The notes beneath the pieces are model-generated. The model was given only the letters and a program-made list of their open reading frames with translations, had not been told where the DNA came from and did no database searches. This document shows positions 1-6,600 of a DNA stretch of 22,870 bases, in pieces (position 1 is the stretch's first letter; each line of letters begins with the position of its first letter). The DNA comes from Fibrobacter sp. UBA4375 (GTDB lineage Bacteria; Fibrobacterota; Fibrobacteria; Fibrobacterales; Fibrobacteraceae): the NCBI GenBank assembly GCA_002391195.1, contig DGRZ01000073.1:1-22870 (forward strand), given 5' to 3'. A program made the position numbers and the translations under genes.

Positions 1-353
1 ACTTCGCCCTTGTACGAGCGGTACTTGCTGCGCCTACGCACGTTTTTTAGGCCTTCTTCTTTCATTAACCGGTAGATGGTCTTGTGGTTGATCGTGTAGC
101 CTTCGTTTCTGAGCTGGGCCAAAATACGGCGGTAGCCGTACCGGCCCCTGTTCTGTGCGTGCACTATCTTGACTCGGCTACGCTCGTCAGCGTAGCGGTC
201 AACTTTCTTGCGGAGGTTGTAGTAGTAGGTGGAGCGGGACAGCTCGCTCGCCTTCAAGAGATGTTTCAGAGCGTGCTTGTCGCTTAGTTCTTGGATGACT
301 TGGGCCCTATACCGAACATCTCGGCATTCTCTTTCTGGTCTAGGGCCTTTAAT
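1..353 (-). CDS. IS3-family transposase OrfB, N-terminal part (partial)
   Basis: Reading the minus strand in the frame -1 to orfA gives an open frame to the window edge. It contains VIQELSDKHALKHLLKASEL, then SRSTYYYNLRKK, then NRGRYGYRRILAQLRNEGY and KTIYRLMKEEGLKN. This is the HTH_21-type N-terminal region of IS3 OrfB; the rve integrase core with its DDE residues lies off the window. There is no convincing ATG start in this frame before the conserved part, so translation most likely enters by -1 frameshifting from orfA at about 353-359. The final product is then an OrfAB fusion transposase. Confidence 0.8.
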   Translation of the reverse strand, partial: MKGPRPERECRDVRYRAQVIQELSDKHALKHLLKASELSRSTYYYNLRKKVDRYADERSRVKIVHAQNRGRYGYRRILAQLRNEGYTINHKTIYRLMKEEGLKNVRRRSKYRSYKGE

Positions 354-799
354 TTTTTTAGGTAGGCGTTCTCCGCTTCGAGGTAGGCTATTCTCTCCTT
401 GAGCCTCTCTACCTCGCTCATTCCTTTGGTTCGCTTTGGCTTGGGCACCTTGGGTGGCCTCCCTCTCGGTTTGGTTGCAAGTAGTTCTTCGTAGCCGCCA
501 TGTCGGAACTTGCTCAACCAGGCCTGTAGGCAATGTCGGCTTATTCCGTACTTGACGGTAACTTCAGCCAAAGATAGCGATTGTTGTTCAACGGATTCTA
601 TGACGGTCTTTTTTAGTTCCGGGTTTGGGCGAACATTCGCTTTCCTTTGCGTGTACCTGTCGCCGGAGAGGTCATATTGTCGGCATCTATGTTGGATAGT
701 TTTTCTGTGTATGCCGGTAATCCTTGAAATGTGTGCAGGCCCATACCCTTTTTGATAGAGTTCAAAGACCTTTTCCCATTCTTCTTTTGTGTATTTCAT
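284..799 (-). CDS. IS3-family transposase OrfA (DNA-binding subunit)
   Basis: This 171-residue protein fits IS150-type OrfA in length and layout. It has a first helix-turn-helix near residues 4-40 (ending in SRITGIHRKTIQHRC), a second near 60-95 (containing VTVKYGISRHCLQAWLSKFR), a basic proline-rich linker (RGRPPKVPKPKRTKG), and a C-terminal leucine-zipper-like helix (VERLKERIAYLEAENAYLKK). OrfA binds the IS ends. Joined to OrfB by frameshifting it forms the full transposase. The ATG at 799 is chosen over the upstream GTG at 841 because 841 lies outside the IS end and its extra residues are translated terminal repeat. No strong Shine-Dalgarno is seen, only a GGGG run inside the terminal hairpin. 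Confidence 0.9.
   Translation of the reverse strand: MKYTKEEWEKVFELYQKGYGPAHISRITGIHRKTIQHRCRQYDLSGDRYTQRKANVRPNPELKKTVIESVEQQSLSLAEVTVKYGISRHCLQAWLSKFRHGGYEELLATKPRGRPPKVPKPKRTKGMSEVERLKERIAYLEAENAYLKKLKALDQKENAEMFGIGPKSSKN
353..359 (-). promoter_or_regulatory. Programmed -1 frameshift slippery heptamer (A AAA AAA)
   Basis: Seven T residues on the plus strand read as A AAA AAA on the orfA strand, in the phase X XXY YYZ with orfA codons ctA-AAA-AAA. A -1 slip here leaves orfA just after the leucine zipper and enters the open orfB frame, as in IS150 and IS911 relatives. The phase is seen directly; function is inferred from family knowledge. Confidence 0.7.
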
Positions 800-806
800 A
801 TATGAA

Positions 807-838
807 AACCCCGAAAGTTTTGTCCAACTTTCGGGGTT
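807..838. repeat. 13-bp inverted repeat (hairpin) at the IS terminus
   Basis: The arms at 807-819 (aaccccgaaagtt) and 826-838 (aactttcggggtt) are perfect reverse complements around a 6-base centre. The outer arm is part of the IS terminal repeat. The inner arm lies 8-20 bases before the orfA ATG, so an RNA hairpin made by transcription entering from the flank would place the G-rich segment before orfA in a stem. Confidence 0.75.
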
Positions 839-840
839 CA

Positions 841-2513
841 CATCAGATAGCGCCGCCTACGCAAGGCTGATGACGTGGGAACCCAAGGTCGCCCTGAAGC
901 TCGTGGAAGTCAAGGACAAGGAACGGGGCTTGTCGTGGTTCGATGTCGATTTTACCACAGCCGCCAAGCCCTACTACGAGCATGCTAGCGAAACCGTCGG
1001 CGAAGCCTGCACCGTGGAGCTGTATGCCGAACAGAACGGCGTCCGCATGAACTTGACTCGCACCTACAAGAAGAACATCTATACGGAATTTTTGAATCGG
1101 GATTCGCTGGACGCTGTAGTGGAGGATCACCTGGACAATTCTTACGGCGACAGCGCCACAGCAAGTTGCCGAGCGGATTCTACGGCCTTCGCAGACTACT
1201 GTGCCGAAAACGGCGGGGCCGTGACGGACCTTTTCAAACTGGACCGTTGCAGCGTGCTTCACTTGACATGCGTCATGAAGTTCACGCCGAAAGTTGCCGC
1301 CGATGAATACTTGCAGGCTACGGCCAAGAGAATGAAGGATATCTGCATTGCCGAATTCTACGCCCCGGGAGAAGACGCTGAAGCCGATTCCACGCTCCTT
1401 GTGGACAAGCGGGACGGTCAAGTGTACAGGACGGTAAAAATCGGCGAACAGGTGTGGATGGCGGAGAACCTGAACTACGCCTATCGGGCTTCTTCGGAAA
1501 CCATGGATTCCCTCAGTTACTGCCCGGAAGGAAATCCCGCCAACTGCGAAAAATACGGGCGGCTCTATACATGGGCCGCGGCAGTGGGCTGCACCGAAGA
1601 GCCCTGCGATATCGGGCGCAATGTCCAGGGGATATGCCCAGAGGGCTGGCGCGTGCCGAACCTTGACGACTTCGAGATTCTCGAAGAAGAAATGGGCGGG
1701 CGCGACGTCGCCGGGAAAAAGGCGGCGGCAGAAGAGTTCATGGGAACGGACGATTACGGGTTTACGGCACTGTTCCCGGGTTATTCCGTTCTGCCGCCCG
1801 AAACGGAAAGGCAGGAAAAGTATTTCGGCTACGGGGCCTTCTTTATCATGACTTCGACGAACATACAGCATTGGAGACTCCTTTTCGGCGATACCAGCTC
1901 GATTGTCCAATTGACTTCGCCATACGCATTCGAATCGCTCCGCTGCATAAAGGGCGCGGCGACGGATATTCCCTGGGGCGCCGTGGACCCTGCTCAGGTT
2001 GTCGCCGGGACCTTCACGGACGAGCGCGACGGGCGGACTTACGCCACCACGACGATAGGTTCGCAGACATGGCTTGCCGAGAACCTGAAATACCAGGGGG
2101 ATTTCACGAGTTACTGCTACGAGGACAACGACGAGAACTGCGAAAAATACGGCAGGATGTATTCTCCCGACGACGCCAAGACGGCCTGCCCGGAGGGTTG
2201 GCGGCTGCCGTCCGCCCAGGACTTTGTAGACCTGGAGGATAACACCGGGAAGGACATGACTGCTCTCAGGACGACCGAAGGCTGGGAAAGCGGAAACGGA
2301 AGCGATCTTTACGGATTCAGCCTTTACCCGGCAGGACGCTACAGCATCATCGGGAACACCCTGAAATTCTCGTCAATGGGAGTGACCGCCTACCTATGGA
2401 CGGACACGGAAAGCGAATTCGGGACGCTCGTTTTTGACGGACTCAATGTCGGTTACCCGGCAAGGTCCATGACATCGGGCAACTACCTGAACGTGCGATG
2501 CGTGAAGGAGTGA
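841..2513 (+). CDS. FISUMP-domain protein, 5' end removed by IS insertion (probable broken gene)
   Basis: About 556 codons remain after the IS end. An upstream region of about 185 residues has no family I recognise. It is followed by two tandem FISUMP domains (TIGR02145), at about 1408-1955 and 2012-2510. Both share the signature D-[RG]-[DG]-x-x-Y-x-T-x-x-I-G-x-Q-x-W-[ML]-A-E-N-L near their start, then Y-C, NCEKYGR[LM]Y, CPEGWR[VL]P and a closing [LV]RC[IV]K. These domains are abundant in Fibrobacter secreted or surface proteins of poorly known function, and their paired cysteines fit an exported protein. No signal peptide or credible start with a ribosome site follows the junction. The frame is open through the IS end from a GTG at 789, so a chimeric product is formally possible, but the leader is probably lost. 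Confidence 0.8.
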
Positions 2514-2522
2514 CGAAGCGGT

Positions 2523-2535
2523 GGGGGACTCCCCC
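2523..2535 (+). other. Small GC hairpin just after the FISUMP gene
   Basis: GGGGG-ACT-CCCCC begins ten bases after the stop at 2513. It is followed by taaataat rather than a T-run, so it is at best a weak terminator. A related G5/C5 stem occurs at 3569-3584. Confidence 0.3.
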
Positions 2536-2575
2536 TAAATAATCCGTCATGTCACTTTTGTCAAGACGTATTTGC

Positions 2576-2583
2576 TATATTCT
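2576..2583 (+). promoter_or_regulatory. Possible promoter -7 box (TATATTCT) upstream of the RhuM-like gene
   Basis: TATATTCT lies about 100 bases before the ATG at 2682 and after an AT-rich stretch containing TTTTG at 2556-2560. Spacing to that element is shorter than the 19-21 bases typical of Bacteroidetes promoters. The call rests on resemblance to TAnnTTTG only. A 15-base near-palindrome (gtcggaatttccgac, 2611-2625) follows in the presumed leader. Confidence 0.25.
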
Positions 2584-2681
2584 AGCCATTGGCTGATTAC
2601 TCGGCTTTTTGTCGGAATTTCCGACCTTTCCCATATCCCCCGACAGGGGCCCGCAAGGGGCATGCGTTCCATAGGATAACT

Positions 2682-3086
2682 ATGGGAGAGAACAAGGGCG
2701 AAATCGTACTTTACCAGCCGGAAGGCGAAGTACGGCTAGAAGTTCGTGTTGAAAATGACACTGTATGGCTCAATCGCCAGCAGTTAGCGTTTTTGTTCAA
2801 CCGTGATATCAAAACAATCGGCAAACATATTGCCAATGCGTTGAAAGAAGAGTGCCAAGACTCAGTTGTCGCAAAATTTGCGACAACTGCCGACGACGGG
2901 AAAACATATCAGGTTGAACATTACGACTTAGATTTGATTTTATCCGTCGGCTATCGTGTCAAATCGGCAAATGGAGTCAAATTCCGCCGCTGGGCGAATC
3001 AAGTCCTGAAAGACTACATACTCAAGGGCTATGCCGTAAACCAACACAAAATTGCGACTGATTTGCAAATTGTGGACCGCCTATAG
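2682..3086 (+). CDS. RhuM-family protein, short (probably truncated)
   Basis: The protein has 134 residues and matches the N-terminal part of the 'virulence RhuM' family (PF13310). Visible are EIVLYQPEGEVRLEVR, ENDTVWLNRQQLAFLFN, an H/N-rich DNA-binding-like segment (KTIGKHIANALKEE), VEHYDLDLILSVGYRVKS and FRRWANQVLKDYILKGYAVN. Full-length relatives are roughly twice as long, so the stop at 3084-3086 removes the C-terminal half. The molecular role of RhuM is unclear; relatives sit on genomic islands and next to restriction or toxin-antitoxin genes. The start is the ATG with aggat six bases upstream; upstream in-frame codons look non-coding. Base composition is more AT-rich than the neighbouring core genes, suggesting acquisition. 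The adjacent IS and repeats fit an accessory region. Confidence 0.7.
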   Translation: MGENKGEIVLYQPEGEVRLEVRVENDTVWLNRQQLAFLFNRDIKTIGKHIANALKEECQDSVVAKFATTADDGKTYQVEHYDLDLILSVGYRVKSANGVKFRRWANQVLKDYILKGYAVNQHKIATDLQIVDRL

Positions 3087-3178
3087 CGTCTTAAACTTTG
3101 TAACACCTGAGGAAGTCATTGAGAAGGTAAGCGAAAGCACGAAAGGGTGAAGGAGAAACATTGTAAAAGCCTCTCGGA

Positions 3179-3214
3179 GGAAAATCGAAGTGACTAACAG
3201 TCACAAGATTTTCC
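3179..3214. repeat. Two-tier inverted repeat (hairpin)
   Basis: Outer arms 3179-3186 (ggaaaatc) and 3207-3214 (gattttcc) pair perfectly. Inner arms 3190-3195 (gtgact) and 3199-3204 (agtcac) pair perfectly around aac. The two stems are separated by 3- and 2-base internal loops. No gene is recognised here. It could be a structured RNA, a protein-binding palindrome or a relic of a mobile element. Confidence 0.6.
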
Positions 3215-3393
3215 ACCCGCAGGAACAGCACTTACCCAAAAAGATTTTGACCGTAAAGCACTTGTAAACCGAAATCGCCACTTGTATTTTTTCGACCGAG
3301 ATGTGTGTTTCCCGAGTGAACAGTCGAACAAAGTGAATCTGTGAGCGAGGGAATGTTCACATCGAGGGAAAGATTTGTTAAAAAAACAGGTCT

Positions 3394-3423
3394 GGATCCT
3401 TCGGCTTCGCCTCAGGATGACAC
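3394..3423 (+). repeat. Interspersed repeat unit, copy 1 (GATCCTTCG...CAGGATGACAC)
   Basis: The unit runs from ggatccttcgg to ctcaggatgacac. Its ends atcct and aggat can pair, so it is an imperfect palindrome. The same boundaries recur at 3482-3526 with a longer centre. Similar GTCATCCTGAG...GAAGGATC units are common intergenic repeats in many bacterial genomes. Confidence 0.6.
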
Positions 3424-3436
3424 GGGAACGGGGTTT

Positions 3437-3453
3437 TAGGGGCGGAGCCCCTA
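3437..3453. repeat. Perfect 7-bp stem hairpin between the two repeat units
   Basis: TAGGGGC-GGA-GCCCCTA is a perfect inverted repeat with a three-base loop. It lies between the two interspersed repeat copies and may be part of one composite repeat. No T-run follows, so it does not look like an intrinsic terminator. Confidence 0.55.
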
Positions 3454-3481
3454 GGTGAGGGGGTGCTGGAAGACTTGCCCT

Positions 3482-3526
3482 AGATCCTTCGACTTCGGCG
3501 CTTTGCGCCTTCGCTCAGGATGACAC
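3482..3526 (+). repeat. Interspersed repeat unit, copy 2 (with inner ggcgctttgcgcc hairpin)
   Basis: It shares agatccttcg at the start and ctcaggatgacac at the end with copy 1, but the centre contains an additional small palindrome, ggcgctttgcgcc (ggcgc/gcgcc around ttt). Two copies within 135 bases, in the same orientation, indicate a repeat cluster rather than chance. Confidence 0.6.
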
Positions 3527-3568
3527 CCGCAGTCTTCACAGGATGGCGGAAGGGCAAGGCTGCAAGCA

Positions 3569-3592
3569 GGGGGAGACCTCCCCCACCTTTTT
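3569..3592 (+). terminator. Possible rho-independent terminator
   Basis: GGGGGA (3569-3574) pairs with TCCCCC (3579-3584) around gacc, followed by acc and five T residues (3588-3592). It would end transcripts entering from the accessory region before the dehydratase gene. The stem is short. Confidence 0.4.
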
Positions 3593-3669
3593 AGCAACCG
3601 CTAGTCCCGTTTTATTGCGGTTCTGTCGTTTCCCTGACCAAAGACCACTGTTTTTTTGCCCCATTTTTC

Positions 3670-3677
3670 TATCTTTG
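3670..3677 (+). promoter_or_regulatory. Candidate -7 promoter box TATCTTTG
   Basis: The box matches the TAnnTTTG -7 consensus of Bacteroidetes exactly and ends eight bases before the ATG at 3686. If used, transcription would begin at or within a few bases of the start codon, giving a nearly leaderless mRNA. No matching -33 TTG is seen at the expected distance, so this is tentative. Confidence 0.35.
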
Positions 3678-3685
3678 AGCCCACT

Positions 3686-6600
3686 ATGAGCAATTTGAAG
3701 AACGATTTGTGGGTCGGCGTGGACGTGGGTTCCACCACCGTGAAAATCGCAGTTGTCGATCCAGAGACCAGCAAGCTTTTGCATTATACGTACCAGCGCC
3801 ACAACGCCATGCAGGCGCAAAAGGTTTACGAGGTGCTGCGGGAAGCCCACGGGCTGTTCCCCGAAAAGAATTTCAGGGTTGCCTTCTGCGGTAGCGGCGG
3901 TCAGCCTTTTGCCGAGGCCACCCATGCCTTCTTTGTGCAAGAAGTGGTGGCCAACGCCCTTGCGGTACGAGCCACCTATCCCGAATCCCGCGTCGCCATC
4001 GAACTGGGCGGCCAAGATGCAAAGGTGGTGTTCTTCGAAAAAGACAAGACTACCGGCAAACTCATTGCAAGCGACATGCGTATGAATGGCGTGTGCGCGG
4101 GCGGTACGGGTGCATTTATCGACCAGGTGGCCGAGCTTTTGCGCATCAAGACCGAAGCCTTCGAAGGCTTTGCCAAGCGGGGCCAGAAGGTTTACGAGAT
4201 TTCGGGCCGTTGCGGCGTGTTCGCGAAAACCGACATCCAGCCCATGCTGAACAGCGGTGTGGCCAAGGAAGACATCGCCCTTTCCAGTTTCCACGCCATC
4301 GCCAAGCAGACCATCGGCGGTCTGGCCCAGGGTATGGAAATCAAGCCCCCCGTCATATTCGAAGGTGGCCCGCTCACCTTTAACCCGACCCTGGTGCGTG
4401 CCTTCAAGGAACGCCTGGGCATTACCGACGAGCAGGCCATTGTGCCGGAACACTCCGAAGTGCTGGTGGCCATGGGTGCCGCCCTTTCCCTCGGGTCCAT
4501 GTTCGCGGATCAGGAATGCCAGTACCGCCGGGAAGGCTCCCTGGATTCCCTCATCCACTTCAACGAAACCCGCCAGGCCGAAAACAAGGCCAAGGCCGCC
4601 GCCGACCTGTTCTTCAAGAACGACGCCGAATACAAGCTGTTCCTGGAAGAGCACAAGATGGCGGGCAACAACTACCCCCAGCCCGCCTCGGGCTCTACCC
4701 TGAACGTTTACCTGGGTATCGACGCGGGCTCCACCACCACGAAGTTCGTCTTGATGGACGAACAAGAAAACATCGTGGACGGATTTTACGCCAGCAACAA
4801 CGGCGAACCGCTGCAGGTGCTCAAGAACGCCCTGAATGAACTCAGTGACCGCTACGAGGAATACGGCTGCACCCTGAATATTTTGGGCGTAGGCACCACC
4901 GGCTACGGCGAACAGCTCTTTGCGAAGGCCGTCCATGCCGACTTCCACACGGTGGAAACGGTCGCTCACGCCAACGCCGCCCAGAAGATTTGCCCCGACG
5001 TAAGCTTTATCCTCGACATCGGTGGCCAGGACATGAAGGCCATCTCCGTCCAGGACGGCGTGGTCACGGGTATCATCTTGAACGAAGCCTGCTCTTCCGG
5101 CTGCGGTTCGTTCATCGAAACCTATGCCCGCAGCCTCGGCATCCCCATGGAAAAGATTGCGGAACTGGCCTTCAACGCGAAGAGCCCCTCTCAGCTGGGT
5201 TCCCGTTGCACGGTGTTCATGAACAGTTCCATCATCACGGAACAGCGCGACGGCAAGCAGCCCGAAGACATTATCGCGGGCATCTGCCGCTCCATCATCA
5301 ACAACGTGTTTACGAAGGTCATCCGTATTCGCAACCTGAACACCCTCGGCAAGAAGGTGGTGGTCCAGGGCGGAACCTTCAAGAACAATGCCGTTCTCCG
5401 CGCCTTCGAGCAGTACACCGGCCTAAAGCCCATCCGTCCGGAACGTCCGGGCGAAATGGGTGCCATCGGTATCGCGCTTTTGACCAAGAAGTTTATGGAA
5501 GAAAAGCGCAAGACCGAACCGGAACTCAAGAGCCGCTTTATCGGGCTTGACGCCATGAAGACCTTCAGCTGGCACAACCAGCCGGGCCAGCTCTGCCAGT
5601 ACTGCACCAACCACTGCTCCCGTACCATCGTGACCTTCAGCGACGGCCAGAGTTTTGTGACCGGCAACCGCTGCGAACGCGGCGAAGTCACCGCCGACCC
5701 CAACGACCCGAAGACCAAGGCCCTCATCGCCGAAATCAACAAGAAGATGCAGTCCGTGCCCGACATGATCAAGCGCACGAACCAGCTTTTGGTGAAGGAC
5801 TACGCTCCGGCAAAGCTCGTGGAAAACAACGGCAAGACCATCGGTATTCCCCGCGTGCTGGAATTCTGGGCGAGCCTCCCCTTCTGGAAGGCCTTCTTCA
5901 CGAGCCTCGGCTACACCGTGGTGGTGAGCCGCCAGAGCGACTACAAGATGTTCGAAGCGGGGCTCCACAGCGTGCCCTCTGACACGGTTTGCTTCCCGGC
6001 AAAGCTTGTACATGGCCATGTGCTCAGCCTCATCGAAAAGAAGGTGGACCGAATCTTCTTCCCGATGATGGTTGCAATCCCCAGCGACCACACCAAGTTC
6101 ACCGCCACCTCCGTTTGCCCCGTGGTGCAGGCCTACCCCAACGTTTGCAAGAACACCGACGAGCCCGAAAAGAATTACGGCGTACCTATGGACCAGCCCA
6201 TATTCCACTGGTTCAACACCAAGCTCCGTCGCAGCCAGACTATTGACTGGTTCCACGAACACTGGAAACTGGATAAGAAACTTCTGGACAAGGCCGTGAC
6301 CGAAGGCGAGAAGGCGCTCAACAGTTACCGCACCACGCTTTTGGAAGAAGGCCAGAAGGTGCTGGACGACGTCCGGGCCAAGAACAGTTTTGCCGTGGTG
6401 ATTGCAGGCCGCCCCTACCATGCGGACACGCTCATCAACCACAACATCGCAAGCCACTTTACCGCCATGGGTATCCCGGTGCTCACCACCGAATCGCTCC
6501 CCGGCGTGTACGACCAGGATGTGCCGAGCCACACCCGTATCGAAATCAAGAACACCTTCCACTTGCGCATGATTGGTGCCACCATGATTGCGGCGAAGGA

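Larger units (their letters stand above)
1..840 (-). mobile_element. IS3-family (IS150-like) insertion sequence, right part only
   Basis: The element is read on the minus strand and is cut by the left window edge. It carries orfA (799 to 284) and the beginning of orfB in the -1 frame (about 353 to 1), the standard two-frame IS3 layout. Its visible terminus is placed at 840: on the minus strand the end reads TGAACCCCGAAAGTTGGACA, which resembles the TGA(A)CCCC...AGTTGGACA ends of many IS3-family elements. FISUMP-type coding sequence starts immediately beyond it. The opposite end and target duplication lie off the window, so the exact boundary cannot be confirmed. If the usual 3-4 base duplication exists, one copy should begin at 841 with cat or catc. 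Confidence 0.85.
3087..3685. other. Non-coding stretch with repeats and hairpins
   Basis: No credible gene is seen between the RhuM-like stop and the large dehydratase gene. The stretch holds the hairpin at 3179-3214, interleaved inverted repeats at 3300-3363 (gtgaaca 3316-3322 with tgttcac 3354-3360; gatgtg 3300-3305 with cacatc 3358-3363), the repeat cluster at 3394-3526, a terminator-like stem at 3569-3592, and a promoter-like box at 3670-3677. A shifted frame at 3085-3150 (ending VTPEEVIEKVSESTKG, then a stop) may be a decayed tail of the RhuM-like gene, but I cannot show that. Confidence 0.6.

Noticed and set aside
84..287. Plus-strand 67-codon frame inside the IS
   Set aside because: It is the complement of conserved OrfB sequence (HTH_21 region).
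843..1910. Minus-strand open frame of about 355 codons opposite the FISUMP gene
   Set aside because: The plus strand carries clear FISUMP motifs. The antisense frame has no family features and no ribosome site.
3198..3344. Short plus-strand frame ending ...RHLYFFDRDVCFPSEQ
   Set aside because: It lacks a start codon and ribosome site, overlaps inverted repeats and resembles no family I know.
3394..3526. CRISPR array
   Set aside because: There are only two units, with unequal centres, no regular spacers and no cas genes in the window.
3536..4969. Minus-strand frame of about 477 codons across the dehydratase start
   Set aside because: It is antisense to two well-defined ASKHA ATPase motifs, and its composition is that of a shadow.
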